From Bryobacterales bacterium (GTDB lineage: Bacteria > Acidobacteriota > Terriglobia > Bryobacterales > UBA6623), in contig JAJDTX010000175.1 of the NCBI GenBank assembly GCA_022826925.1, forward strand, positions 25,599 to 89,598: 64,000 nt of DNA. Direction: 5' to 3'. Positions 27,507 to 37,400 of this stretch are shown here, in pieces. Position numbers and translations under genes: made by a program. Numbering within the stretch: position 1 is the first letter of the stretch; each line of letters opens with the position of its first letter. The notes under the pieces are model-generated. The model made no database searches. It saw nothing but the letters and a program-made list of their open reading frames with translations, and was not told the origin of the DNA.

Positions 27507-27911
27507 ATGAACATCGCAGGTATCAACCTCGTAGGCGTCCTCTTGGGAGCCATCGCCGGGTTCGCGTTCGGCGCGATCTACTACACGCTGCTGGGCAAGC
27601 ACTGGCTGGATGCCATCGGCAAGTCCGAGCAGGACATCAAGGGGCGATCGGCGGGTCCGTTCGTCACCAGCTTCGTGTCGCTCTTAGTGATGGGTGCGGT
27701 GCTGTCCGGGCACTTCGCGCAGCACGCTTCGGGAGACCTGAACTGGCTTCACGCGATTGAATCGGCCACCGTCCTCTGGCTCGGCTTTATCGTGACCTCG
27801 ATGGCCACCAACAATGCCTTCCAAGGAGCCAAGGCGAAGCTGACAGTCCTTGACTCGGCGCACTGGCTCGGCGTCTTGGTCGTTCAGGCGCTCATCGTCG
27901 CCCGCTTCTAA
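27507..27911 (+). CDS. DUF1761 membrane protein
   Basis: 134 residues with four hydrophobic segments. The ATG at 27507 was chosen because MNIAGINLVGVLLGAIAGFAFGAIYYTLLGKHW is the family-type opening; the longer frame upstream is non-conserved and crosses a promoter-like element. LWLGFIVTSMATNNAFQGAK and WLGVLVVQALIVARF complete the DUF1761 pattern. Function unknown. It stands alone ahead of the HigBA module, with about 170 bp between its stop and the higB start. Confidence 0.8.
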   Translation: MNIAGINLVGVLLGAIAGFAFGAIYYTLLGKHWLDAIGKSEQDIKGRSAGPFVTSFVSLLVMGAVLSGHFAQHASGDLNWLHAIESATVLWLGFIVTSMATNNAFQGAKAKLTVLDSAHWLGVLVVQALIVARF

Positions 27912-28043
27912 GGGAATGTCGGTCACGGACGGGAATTGAGTAGTCGAGCATTCGACTGGGAGTCCCTGTCGCTTCGATACTTACCGGAAGGTGCTCGAAC
28001 GCGCCAATGCGGGGATCTGGGGCGGCGAGCGCTTGACGAGGAC

Positions 28044-28072
28044 TTGCGTGATGAACGGTATTACCGTACACT
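28044..28072 (+). promoter_or_regulatory. higBA promoter with embedded palindrome
   Basis: TTGCGT at 28044-28049 and TACACT at 28067-28072 with a 17-bp spacer. The spacer holds a perfect palindrome ACGGTA-T-TACCGT (28055-28067), the expected kind of operator for autorepression by the HigA antitoxin. The -10 hexamer ends only 10 nt before the GTG at 28083, so the transcript would be nearly leaderless. Pattern-based; not tested. Confidence 0.5.
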
Positions 28073-28082
28073 CAATACACTC

Positions 28083-28373
28083 GTGGTCATTCGTTCGGTT
28101 CGCCACCGGGGATTGCGCTGGCTTCTGGAGAACGATGATCCGCGGTTCTTGAGGTCGGACCTAGTTCCCCGCGTGCGCAGAATCCTGACGGTGCTAATTC
28201 TGGCGGAGGACATCGACAGCTTCGCGGGGAATGCGCGTCGCGGCTGGCGGTTCCACCGTCTGACCGGTGATCGAAAGCACGAATGGAGCGTCTGGGTCTC
28301 CGGGAATTGGCGAATAACGTTCGCCGAAGAGGACGGGTACATCGACCACTTGAACCTGGAGGACTACCACTAA
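28083..28373 (+). CDS. higB: HigB-type (RelE fold) toxin
   Basis: 96-residue type II toxin, a ribosome-dependent mRNA interferase by family. The GTG at 28083 was chosen because the family begins VIRSVRHRGLRWLL..; a longer frame from 27936 adds 49 non-family residues and would cross the promoter. The C-terminus carries GWRFHRLTGDRKHEWSVWVSGNWRITF and HLNLEDYH, the HigB hallmarks (W-x-V-x-x-N-W-R). The stop codon overlaps the antitoxin ATG (TAATG). Toxin upstream of antitoxin is the normal HigBA order. Confidence 0.92.
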   Translation: MVIRSVRHRGLRWLLENDDPRFLRSDLVPRVRRILTVLILAEDIDSFAGNARRGWRFHRLTGDRKHEWSVWVSGNWRITFAEEDGYIDHLNLEDYH

Positions 28374-28684
28374 TGGCTACCAACGGTATCGTCGTCAACA
28401 TGACCCCTTCGCATCCGGGTGACTTCATCCGCGCGGAGGTCATCGAGGAGTTGGGACTGAACGTAACGGGGGCAGCCCAGATTCTCGGGGTCCGCCGGGC
28501 AACACTCTCGGCCCTGCTGAACGGCAAGGCGGCCCTGTCAGCAGAGATGGCATTGCGCATCGAGATGGCCTTCGACGTGAGCATGGACATGCTGCTGAGG
28601 ATGCAGGCTTGGTACGATGCCGCGCAGATGCGTGCTCGGGCGAGCGAGATTGACGTCCAGCGCTACGAGCCCCGCCCGGCCTGA
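28373..28684 (+). CDS. higA: HigA-type antitoxin (HTH/XRE)
   Basis: 103 residues; neutralises HigB and probably represses the operon. It opens with HPGDFIRAEVIEELGLNVTGAAQILGVRRATLSALLNGKAALSAEMALRIEMAF, the helix-turn-helix pattern of the HigA/VapI family, in which HPGxxL..E and LSxLLNGKxxLS are diagnostic. It overlaps the higB stop by one base, so the pair is translationally coupled. The palindrome in the promoter at 28055-28067 is its likely operator. Confidence 0.93.
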   Translation: MATNGIVVNMTPSHPGDFIRAEVIEELGLNVTGAAQILGVRRATLSALLNGKAALSAEMALRIEMAFDVSMDMLLRMQAWYDAAQMRARASEIDVQRYEPRPA

Positions 28685-29207
28685 TCAAGTGGCCGTAGGT
28701 CGCGGAACACGAGACTGCGGATGAGCGGGTCGGAGCTTTCTCGGTCTGATTGTGCCCGTCGCTCTGATGGCCACATTGGCGGTAGCACTCTTAGATATCT
28801 GGACTACCATCGAGTGCTTTGACGCATGCGTGATTGGAGGCCCGTGTTCCTCTTTTCCGATAGCCCTCTCGCCGTCGGCACAATTGCGATACTCGCTAGT
28901 ACGGATTGTGCAGCGGCCCACCACAGCACTAACGGTGCGATTCGGGACGAGCGGCGCCGGGTCGGGGCCATGGCTGGGGTCGCCTTCGGCCGCGAACCGA
29001 CAGTTCGGCTTGCCACACTTGCGGCAGGACTCGACCAAGGAGCCGGGACGGCTGGCGTCGATGGCAACGATGCTGTGCGGCGGGCAGCGAGGGAAAGCGT
29101 ATCGGCAGCGGTGAGTTTGCGTGATTTCGGCGGCCAGTGCTAATCTGGGCGACCACGTGTCCCGAATTTCCGCTCAATAGCGCGGTTGCCCCGAGACCGA
29201 CCCTACG
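28685..29207. other. Gene-poor region between higA and the alcohol dehydrogenase
   Basis: 523 bp without a convincing intact gene. Composition is closer to neutral than in flanking genes. On the minus strand around 28964-29080 is a degraded segment resembling the conserved core of DUF6788 proteins, listed separately. No RNA gene or inverted-repeat element was seen. Confidence 0.45.
28964..29080 (-). pseudogene. Possible DUF6788-like remnant
   Basis: In one minus-strand frame the segment reads SRPGSLVESCRKCGKPNCRF followed by AAEGDPSHGP. DUF6788-type proteins, often near mobile DNA, have a core of the form (R)GSLVERY..CGKPxCxC..GxGHGP. Here the second cysteine is replaced by phenylalanine, the aromatic strand that should follow HGP is missing in all frames, and no start is evident. 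I read it as a decayed fragment, probably left by transfer. Weak call based on a short motif. Confidence 0.35.
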
Positions 29208-30236
29208 ATGCGAGCAATCCGACTGGAACAGCCCCGCTCTCTCGAATATGTCGAGATCGACGAGCCCACAGCTCCCGGCCCGGGCATGGCCTTGGTCCAG
29301 ACCCATCGCATGGGCATCTGCGGCACGGACTACAGCGGATACCTGGGGAAGATGCCATTCTTCCGCTACCCACGCGTGCCCGGGCACGAACTCGGCGTGA
29401 CTGTGCTCGAGGTCGGTCCGGGAGTGACCAACGTCGCGCCCGGCGACCGCTGCAGTGTTGAACCCTACATGAACTGCGGAAAGTGCTACGCCTGCCGCAA
29501 CGGAAGCCCCAACTGCTGCGAGCACTTGGAAGTGATCGGGGTGATGATCGACGGGGGGCTCTGCGACCGCTTTCTGATCCGCTCCGACAAGCTCCACGTA
29601 TCCCGCAAGCTCTCGTTTGAACAGCTCGCACTGGTCGAGACACTCGCCATCGGCTGCCATGCGACCGACCGGGGCGCTCCCGCTCTCGGAAGTCACGTCC
29701 TGATCATCGGCGCAGGCCCGATTGGACTGGCCACGCTGGAGTTCACACGCCTGACAGGCGCGGAGATCACGGTCATGGACCGGGTGGCATCGCGCTTGGA
29801 GTTCTGCCGCCGCCAATACGGCATTCGCAACACGATCGTGTTCGAGGACAGCGAGAGCGCCATCGAGCAAGCGCGCGCCATTACCGGGGGGGACATGTAC
29901 TCGCTCGTGACTGACGCCACCGGCAGCCCCGCGTCGATGAGCGGGGCGCTGGCCTTCGTGGCGCATACCGGCACGCTGGTCTATGTCGGCATCACGACCG
30001 AGGAGGTAGCGTTTCCCCACCCCGCCCTGCATCGGCCGGAGATGACCATCAAGGCCTCTCGCAACGCCCTGCCCAGAGACTTCGAGCGCATCATCGGCCT
30101 GATCGAAGACGGCACGATCGATACGCGACCCTGGATCACGCACCGCACGCCCTTCGAGCAGGTTGTGGCGGACTTCGAAGGCTACACGCGGCCGGAGTCC
30201 GGGGTGATCAAAGCGATCATCGAGGTCAACAACTGA
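29208..30236 (+). CDS. Zinc-dependent medium-chain alcohol (sugar/polyol) dehydrogenase
   Basis: 342 residues. Catalytic zinc ligands are C38 (GICGTD) and H60/E61 (PGHE). The structural zinc cluster is C90, C93, C96 and C103/C104 in MNCGKCYACRNGSPNCC. The Rossmann motif is IIGAGPIGLATLE. This is the sorbitol/threonine/galactonate-type dehydrogenase family; the exact substrate cannot be told. Its stop is 2 bp before the ATG of the TIM-barrel isomerase, so they form an operon, consistent with oxidation of a sugar or sugar acid. Confidence 0.92.
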   Translation: MRAIRLEQPRSLEYVEIDEPTAPGPGMALVQTHRMGICGTDYSGYLGKMPFFRYPRVPGHELGVTVLEVGPGVTNVAPGDRCSVEPYMNCGKCYACRNGSPNCCEHLEVIGVMIDGGLCDRFLIRSDKLHVSRKLSFEQLALVETLAIGCHATDRGAPALGSHVLIIGAGPIGLATLEFTRLTGAEITVMDRVASRLEFCRRQYGIRNTIVFEDSESAIEQARAITGGDMYSLVTDATGSPASMSGALAFVAHTGTLVYVGITTEEVAFPHPALHRPEMTIKASRNALPRDFERIIGLIEDGTIDTRPWITHRTPFEQVVADFEGYTRPESGVIKAIIEVNN

Positions 30237-30238
30237 CC

Positions 30239-31057
30239 ATGGTTCTGTCAGCCGTTACGGTCTGCCTCGTGCCCGAAGCAAGCGCGGGGCCGTTCGTCTT
30301 CCACGACGACCTCCCCGGCGCGTGCCAACAGGCCGCCGCACTGGGGTTCGACGGCATCGAAATCTTCGCCCCATCCGGGCATCACGTGGACCGGACAGAA
30401 CTGGGCGCACTGCTCAGGCTGCACGACCTGCGCCTGGCTGCCGTGGGAACTGGTGCCGGGATGATCGTGCACGGGCACAGCCTATGTAACCCGGAAGCAG
30501 GTGCCCGACGGCAGGCCTGCGAATTTGTGAAGGAGATCATCGACTTTGGGGCCGAGTTCGGCGCGCCTGCGATTATCGGCTCGATGCAAGGGCGTGCGGG
30601 AAACGCCCAAAGCCGCGAGGGTGCGCTGGCGCGCCTCGCCGAGTCGCTGGGCTTTCTCGCCGACTACGCCGGGAGTCTCGATCAAGCGCTGCTGTTCGAA
30701 CCGCTGAACCGCTACGAGACGGACTTGGTGCGGACGGCGGCGGAGGGGATGGCCCTGCTATCCGACGTAGGGGCCGACAATCTCCAGCTGCTCGCCGACT
30801 TGTTTCACATGAACATCGAGGAAGCGGACATCGGCGATGCGATTCGATCCGCGGCGGACAGCATCGGACACGTTCATTTCGTCGATTCGAATCGCCGCGC
30901 CGCAGGATTCGGACACATGTCGCACGGCCCGGTGGCACGGGAACTCATCGCGGCCGGTTTTCCGGGCTACGCGTCGGCGGAAGCGTTTCCGCTGCCGGAC
31001 TCGCAGGCCGCAGCCGAGATGACGATCCAGTCGTTTCGCAAGTTTTTCCCGCGCTGA
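30239..31057 (+). CDS. Sugar phosphate isomerase/epimerase-type TIM-barrel protein
   Basis: 272 residues of the AP_endonuc_2 / xylose-isomerase-like barrel. Features are ALGFDGIEIFAPSGHHVD, PAIIGSMQGRAG, LLFEPLNRYETD (metal-ligand Glu), LLADLFHMNIEE (Asp/His), IGHVHFVDSNR and YASAEAFPLP (final Glu). It lies 2 bp after the dehydrogenase, so the two should act in one sugar pathway. 61 bp separate it from the convergent sulfatase. Confidence 0.88.
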   Translation: MVLSAVTVCLVPEASAGPFVFHDDLPGACQQAAALGFDGIEIFAPSGHHVDRTELGALLRLHDLRLAAVGTGAGMIVHGHSLCNPEAGARRQACEFVKEIIDFGAEFGAPAIIGSMQGRAGNAQSREGALARLAESLGFLADYAGSLDQALLFEPLNRYETDLVRTAAEGMALLSDVGADNLQLLADLFHMNIEEADIGDAIRSAADSIGHVHFVDSNRRAAGFGHMSHGPVARELIAAGFPGYASAEAFPLPDSQAAAEMTIQSFRKFFPR

Positions 31058-31117
31058 ACTGGTCCGGCCTGCCGCGACAGCCCGGTGGCTTGGGCGGGAT
31101 TGCGGCACACCGCGTCC

Positions 31118-32752
31118 CTATTCACCGGGCTCGCTGGCCTCGCGAATGAAGCGCTCCGTCCACTGATCCCATTTCGAGGCTAGCTCGCGCAGCTTGTCAG
31201 GGCGCTCTTGCGCAAGATCGTGCTGCTCGGCCCGGTCCGAGGAGAGATCGTAGAGCGCCCACTGGCCCGGACGGGCATCCTCGGCTTGCGCAACCGAGTT
31301 CCAGCCATCGTCGCGCGTGCGCACCGTGTGCAAGATCTTCCAGTCCCCCATGCGCAACGCCCGGTTGCCCTGGTGGTAGAACCAGATGGCCTCGTGCAGT
31401 GGCTCGCCGTCCTGCTCGAACACAGGCACCAAGCTGCGACCGGCCAACGGCGGCCCGGCACTTTCGGCCGCCTCGACCCCGGCGAGCTGAAGCATCGTGG
31501 GCGCGATGTCGATCACGTGGCCGACCGTGCTGCGCAATTCATTCCGCGCGCTGATCCCGTCGGGCCAATGCACGATCAACGGCGTCGCTATGCCCCCCTC
31601 ATGCACCCAAGTCTTGTGCAGCCGAAACGGAGTGTTGGCCGCGCTGGAGAAGCCCGGGCCGAGACACAGGTACGTGCCGGCAGAACCGAGCGGCGCATGT
31701 GGGTCGTGCCCGTCCCCGCGCACCATGATCTCGGCGCTGGCGCCGTTGTCGGACATGAAGAACACGACCGTGTTCTGCAGCGCGCCCATCGTGCGCAACT
31801 GGTCCAAGACGCGGCCGATCTCGCGGTCCATCCGGTCGATCATCGCGGCGTGGATCGCCATCTTCTCGGCTTGGAAGCGCCGCTGCTCCTGGTCGAGGCT
31901 CTCCCACGGAACCGGCCGGTTGACCTCGCCCGCCCCCAATTGCGCGATGCCGTCCGGAAACGCGTACGGCGGGCCGACATCCTCGTCCAGCGGCGACAGC
32001 TGGGGGCCCGCGATCCCCATCGCGAGCTGGCGGGCGAACCGTTCCTGACGCAGCCGATCCCATCCCGAGAGGTAGCGATCGCGATAGCGGGCGATATCCT
32101 CGGGCGTGGCGTGCAACGGGAAGTGGGGCGCGTGAAACGCCAAGTACTGAAAGAAGGGGCGCTCGGAGTGCTCCGCGGCGTGCTCCTGCAAGCATTCGAT
32201 CGCATGGTCAGCCGTCACGACGGTCAGGTGCGCGCCTCGCTCAGGCTCGAAGTCAGGCAACTGCACGCCATCCTTGTCGTGCCCGATGAGGTGGAAGAAG
32301 CCGGCTCGGTTTCCAGCCCGGTAGGAGTGGTCAAACCCGTTGTCGAGCGGATCCCCGTCCACGTGCCACTTGCCCGAATGGTACGAGCGGTAACCTGCGG
32401 AGCGGAGCCGTTCCGAGACGAGCACCGCCCAATCGGGGCGGGTCCCGCTGCCGCCGAACTCGCGCGGATCGACACCGGGCATGGAGTCGCGCCGGATCTG
32501 CTGGGCGTAGTAGCCGGTCAAGACCGACGCGCGCGTCGGCCAGCAGCGCGAAGTGTTGTAGAACTGCGTGAAGCGCAGGCCGCCCTCGGCCAAGGAATCC
32601 AAGTTGGGCGTGGAGATCTCGCCGCCGTAGCAACCTGCATCCGCGAACCCCATGTCGTCGGCAACGATGACGAGGAAGTTCGGCGGGCGCGCTTCGTCTG
32701 CTGAAGCGCATGCGCCCAGCAACACCGCGACTAGGACTGACGCCGCTCTCAT
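31118..32752 (-). CDS. S1 sulfatase lipoprotein
   Basis: 544 residues. The ATG at 32752 gives a lipoprotein signal, LLGA-C15, so the enzyme is probably membrane-anchored. ADDMGFAD (about 31-38) and formylglycine motif C70-W-P-T-R74 are present. GKWHVD, LAFHAPHFPLHA and FMSDNGASAE complete the active-site set; overall it resembles arylsulfatase S1_4-like enzymes and the sulfatase at 24393. It is divergent from the symporter at 32851 with only 98 bp between the start codons, consistent with co-regulation of desulfation and uptake. Confidence 0.93.
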   Translation of the reverse strand: MRAASVLVAVLLGACASADEARPPNFLVIVADDMGFADAGCYGGEISTPNLDSLAEGGLRFTQFYNTSRCWPTRASVLTGYYAQQIRRDSMPGVDPREFGGSGTRPDWAVLVSERLRSAGYRSYHSGKWHVDGDPLDNGFDHSYRAGNRAGFFHLIGHDKDGVQLPDFEPERGAHLTVVTADHAIECLQEHAAEHSERPFFQYLAFHAPHFPLHATPEDIARYRDRYLSGWDRLRQERFARQLAMGIAGPQLSPLDEDVGPPYAFPDGIAQLGAGEVNRPVPWESLDQEQRRFQAEKMAIHAAMIDRMDREIGRVLDQLRTMGALQNTVVFFMSDNGASAEIMVRGDGHDPHAPLGSAGTYLCLGPGFSSAANTPFRLHKTWVHEGGIATPLIVHWPDGISARNELRSTVGHVIDIAPTMLQLAGVEAAESAGPPLAGRSLVPVFEQDGEPLHEAIWFYHQGNRALRMGDWKILHTVRTRDDGWNSVAQAEDARPGQWALYDLSSDRAEQHDLAQERPDKLRELASKWDQWTERFIREASEPGE

Positions 32753-32838
32753 GGTGGCCACTAGGATAGAAGGTTCCGCCACCCGACGCGTGGCGGGTGG
32801 CAAGGCATACGAAGGCCGACTCAGCGCGGCCCGGGCGT

Positions 32839-32844
32839 GGAGGG
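32839..32844 (+). promoter_or_regulatory. Ribosome binding site deciding the symporter start
   Basis: GGAGGG six bases before GTG at 32851, a strong Shine-Dalgarno match. It favours GTG 32851 over the GTG at 32797, which has no such site and would overlap further toward the divergent sulfatase. Confidence 0.6.
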
Positions 32845-32850
32845 ATCACG

Positions 32851-34281
32851 GTGAGCGGATTGAGCAGTCTCGACGCCGTGGTGCTGGTCGCTTATCTGAC
32901 CGCGGTCACCGCTTCGGGCGCATGGCTGGGAAAGGGGCAGAAGGGCGGAGCGGACTACTTCTTGGGCGGGCGTTCCCTGCCTTGGGGCGCGGTCTTGCTG
33001 TCGGTGGTCGCGACCGAGACCAGCACGCTCACCTTCTTGAGCATCCCGGGCGTTGCCTACGCCGGCAGCCTCGTGTTCCTCCAGCTGACCGTGGGCTACG
33101 TTGCCGGGCGCATTGTCGTTGCCCTGGTCTTGCTCCCTGCCTACTATCGGGGCGAGATTTCCACAGCATACGCGCTGCTGGAGGCTCGCTTCGGCATCGG
33201 GACTCGACGCCTGGCTTCCGCGATCTTCATGGTGACCAGGCTGCTGGCCGACTCGGTGCGGCTGTTTGCGACAGCCATACCCTTGGCGCTCATTACCGGC
33301 TGGCCGTACCCGGCTTCGATCTTGGTGATCGCCGTCTTGACCGTGATCTACACCTATTGCGGCGGCATTCGGGCGGTGGTATGGATCGATTCAGTCCAGA
33401 TGGGGCTCTATTTGCTCGGCGCCGCGATCGCCGTCGCTGTGATCCAGTCTCAGGTGCCGGGCGGCTGGAGCGAGGTGCTCGATTCGGCGATGCTGGCCGG
33501 AAAGCTCCAAGTCTTGGACTTCTCGTGGAGCCTCTCCGCTCCATATACGTTCTTGGCGGGCCTGGCAGGCGGCGCAGTGTTCACGATGGCTTCGCACGGC
33601 ACCGATCAGATCATCGTCCAGAGGCTGCTCACATGTCGCGACCTGCGATCCTCCCAGAAGGCGCTGATAGGCAGCGGTTTCGCGGTCGTAGGCCAGTTCC
33701 TGCTGTTCCTGCTCGTCGGCATCGGGCTTTGGAGCTTTTACGGAGGGCAGGCGTTCGAGCGCACGGACGAAATCTTCGCGCGCTTCATCGTGGATGAGCT
33801 GCCTGCAGGCGTGAGCGGCCTGCTGATCGCTTGCGTGTTTGCCGCGGCGATGTCGTCGCTATCGTCGTCCGTCAATGCACTCGCATCGTCGACGGCCTAC
33901 GACTACTGGGCGCCGCTGGTAGGCGCGAGCGGTGACGAAGGCCGCATCTTGAAGGCCGGCAAGATCTTCACCCTTGGATGGGGCGCGCTCCTAGCTGTGG
34001 GGGCCATCATGTTCATTCCGCTCTCGCGGCACACCTCCGCCGTGGAGGTTGCGCTGGGTGTAGCGGCCGTGGTTTACGGCGGGCTGCTCGGTGCTTTCGC
34101 GCTGGGAGTGTTGACGCGAGGCACGAGCCAGACGGCAGTGATCGCGGGCATCGCGCTGGGCACAGCCTCGGTCGTCGCGATACAAGACGTGGTGGCGTGG
34201 CTCTGGTACGTTCCTATCGGAGCAACGATAACGATCGTGGCGGGCCTCGCTACCCAGCGCGTTCTACGACCGAAGCGTTAG
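32851..34281 (+). CDS. Sodium:solute symporter (SSS family)
   Basis: 476 residues from GTG 32851, with about 13 hydrophobic segments. Family motifs are GGADYFLGGRSLPW (near 38-51), STLTFLSIPGVAYA (sodium-site region), YCGGIRAVVWIDSVQMGLYL, and ELPAGVSGLLIACVFAAAMSSLSSSVNA. It is the intact counterpart of the truncated symporter at the start of the window. The divergent lipoprotein sulfatase and the upstream dehydrogenase-isomerase operon point to uptake of a sugar released by desulfation, which is inference. Confidence 0.95.
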   Translation: MSGLSSLDAVVLVAYLTAVTASGAWLGKGQKGGADYFLGGRSLPWGAVLLSVVATETSTLTFLSIPGVAYAGSLVFLQLTVGYVAGRIVVALVLLPAYYRGEISTAYALLEARFGIGTRRLASAIFMVTRLLADSVRLFATAIPLALITGWPYPASILVIAVLTVIYTYCGGIRAVVWIDSVQMGLYLLGAAIAVAVIQSQVPGGWSEVLDSAMLAGKLQVLDFSWSLSAPYTFLAGLAGGAVFTMASHGTDQIIVQRLLTCRDLRSSQKALIGSGFAVVGQFLLFLLVGIGLWSFYGGQAFERTDEIFARFIVDELPAGVSGLLIACVFAAAMSSLSSSVNALASSTAYDYWAPLVGASGDEGRILKAGKIFTLGWGALLAVGAIMFIPLSRHTSAVEVALGVAAVVYGGLLGAFALGVLTRGTSQTAVIAGIALGTASVVAIQDVVAWLWYVPIGATITIVAGLATQRVLRPKR

Positions 34282-34394
34282 ATATCGACGTTCGGCCCGC
34301 GCCGTACGCTGCATAGCCCGCCGGAAGTGAGACCGCTCGATCCGGGCCAGGCTCCGGAAAGCAACAGCAGGCAGGCCTAGGCCGTCCCGCGATT

Positions 34395-34431
34395 GCGCGG
34401 GCGTCCCGAAGCTATGACGGGGCGCCCGCGC
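34395..34431. terminator. Hairpin between convergent symporter and TonB receptor genes
   Basis: Inverted repeat GCGCGGGCGTCCCG (34395-34408) and CGGGGCGCCCGCGC (34418-34431) with a 9-nt loop: 14 pairs including one G-T. It sits 10 bp from the receptor stop and between two convergent genes, so it could terminate both. No T-run follows on either strand. Confidence 0.5.
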
Positions 34432-34441
34432 GGTAAAGCCG

Positions 34442-37400
34442 CTAGAACCGCAGTTTCAGCGCGTACTGGAAGATTCTCGGGCCGCCGCCGCGACCGATAT
34501 TCCCCGTGCGCGTGAAGAATCCGCCGCCGACTCCGTTAAACCGCCGGAACTCGTTCGTCATGATGAAGTTCGTCCGGTTGAGGAAGTTGAACGACTCGAT
34601 GCGCAACTGCAGGCGCATGCCCTCGCGGATCTGGAAGTTCTTCGACACAGCTATGTTCGCGGTGAACAGGCCCGGTCCGTCCAGAATGTTGCGGCCAGCC
34701 GTTCCCAGCGCGAAGGCCCCGTCCGGACAGAACAGTTCCGTGCCGGCCTCAGGGTCGGCATCCACGCAGCTCGGCACGTCGACGAAGGCACCGGTGTCAA
34801 AGAACGGGTAGTTCACTCCGCGCTTCAACCCTAGAGAGGGATCGTCGGCCTGCGAGCCGTGCGAGACCCGGTGGGGCCGCTGCGACTCGCCCAGGTTCAC
34901 GTCCGCATTCGCGGCCATGACCGTGAACGGCGAACCCGAGTAAGAAGTCTGCGTGCCCGAGAGCTGCCAGCCGCCAAAGGCCCCCTGAGCGAACTTGCCC
35001 CACTGCGCTCCCCAGCGCCGCCCGCGCCCGAACGGCAGGTTGAAGTTGCCCACCATCGTGAACACGTGCCGACGGTCCCAGGTCGAGCGCCCGCGCTCGA
35101 GCCGCAGGTTCCTGCGATCCAACGCGTTCGCAAAGTCTGTCGCCCCGGATCCGTTGGTCCGCGACGCGTCGTCGATCGATTTGGAGAACGAGTAGTTCAC
35201 GCGCCAGAACAGGCCGCGCCGACTCCGCTTGCGCCAAGAAATGTTGGCAGCGTTGTAGTTGGAGTTCGAACCGGTGTTGTAGAAGTTGATCGCGTTCCAG
35301 TCGGGATTCGGCCGCAGGGACTGGAAGTTCTCGGTGAACCCTCCGGTCTCCGTGCGATTCGCCAGGAACCACTCCCGAGTCCGGATCGCCTGGTTGTGGT
35401 CGTACCGACGGATGAGGTGTGTGCCTTTCGAGCCGCGGTAGTCGATTTCTACGCTCGTACCGCCCGGCAGCTGCCGTTCGATCGTGAAGTTCCAAGACTG
35501 CAGGTACGCCTGGCTGGGCCTCTGCGTAATGCCGCTCGCCGCCGGCCGGTCACCGAGCCAGCCTCCGCCGATGATGGCGTCCCGGCCCAACGTGCCCAGA
35601 GGATCGCTGAGAAGGACTTCTGGCGGCCTGTTGGGGGTCGCGTTCCGCGCCGCGTAGTTGGTCTGGATCGTGAACGGGAAGATGTTGCCCAGATTGTTCC
35701 GGAACGGGTTCAGGATCGTTCCCGCCACGAACAGCCCGTAGCCCGAGCGGATGACCAATTTGTCGGTCACCCGGTAGGCGATTCCCAGGCGGGGCGTGAA
35801 GTTGTTCCAATCCGTCTGGATCACCGAGCGCGGGTAACCCACCTCATCGGCCGTCAGGAACCGACCCGTGAGGTCATAGTCTCCCAGCAGCTGGTTGAAG
35901 TTGTCGGGAAGGTTGCGGTCGCTCGAGAGGACGATCTTGTTGTGCTCGGGCACGTAGCTGCCCATCTTGTCGTTCACGTCCCACGGCATCTGGTTGACCT
36001 CCCAGCGCACTCCGAGGTTCATGGTCAGACGCGGGGTTACCTTCCAGTCGTCGTTGAAGAACGCGCCCATCGCGACCTGCCTCCAGTCCGGCTGATTGAT
36101 GCCTTCGCGGACGTTGATGTTGTGCAGCCAGCCGAGGAACATGTCCGCGACCGGGCTGCCCCAGTCCCTGCAGCGCTGCGAATTGCAGCCGCCCGTGCGG
36201 AAACCGCGGAAGCGGTAGTTGCCGCGGGCATTGTTGACGCCGGGCCGCCGGTAGATCACGTAGTTGTAGTTGAACCCGTACTTGAGCGTGTGGGCGCCCT
36301 TGATGTTCGTCATCTTGGCACTCCACTGAATGTCATGGATGTCCGCGATGTTGGGCTGATTGGTTGCAGAGCCTAGCGGGGCGTGGTTGTCGACCCGGAT
36401 GAGGGGGTAGTCGTCGATGCCGGGATAGGCCTGACGATCCTCTTCCGAGATGAAGTTCTGCATCCCAAGCTCTTCGATGATGTTGCCGCCGGCGAACGCC
36501 CCGCGCTGGAACACGTCGTTGCCGCTGAATCCGAACCGGACCTCCAGCAGCGATGTCGGCGAGAACATGTGCGTGTAATCGGCGCCCGCCAGGTAGCGGT
36601 TGTCGTCGATCGTGTTGCCGAATTGGGGCAGCACGCTGTTGCCTGCGAACGGATTCTCTAGGTTGTTGGCGCGATATTGCACGCGTCCCGCCAAGTTGTT
36701 CTCGCCGATCTTGTGGTCGATCTTGAAGATGCTGCTGTCGAAGTGGTCGTTGTCGTTGTCGACCACCAGGTAGTTCAGCAGGTCGCGGCGCTTGCCCATG
36801 TTCGGCACCGGGTACTCTTGGAACAGCCGCTGGGCCACCGCGTCGGCGCGGCTCACCGGGATCACGTCATTCGGGAAGCAGGAGTTGTTCCGCCCGCGGC
36901 GGACGAGGTTGGCGTTGCAGCCTCCGCGTGACGTCCGGTCGCGGATGACGAACTGGCTCCGGAGCCGGTCGAGGACAGCATCGTCTGTCAAGTCGAGCTG
37001 GTTGTCGAGGTGCGACAGGCCGATGGTCTGGCTGAAGTCGCCCCCGATTTCCATCGGGGTCGGCACGCGCGACAAGCGCACCTGCTCCTGGTCGCGGCGC
37101 TGCAGCTCGTAGCTGAGCATGAAGAAGGTCCTGTTCTTCTTGATGGGACCGGTTGCCGTCGCGGAGAACTGGTTCTGGAGCAGGTTGGTCTTCTCCTGTT
37201 CGAAGAATGCGCGCGCGTCCAGCACATCGTTGCGCATGAAGTAGCTGATGTTGCCGTGATACTGGTTCGTCCCCGAACGCAAGGACATGTTTAGGATGCC
37301 GCCGGCCATGCGTCCGTACTCTGCCGAGTAGCCGGACGTCTCCATCTTGAACTCCTGAAGTGCGTCAATGTTGGGTCGCACCTGCGCCGCGCCGCCCTGG

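Noticed and set aside
27936..28082. N-terminal extension of higB
   Set aside because: Residues are not family-like and the region contains the promoter and palindrome; GTG 28083 fits the HigB N-terminus.
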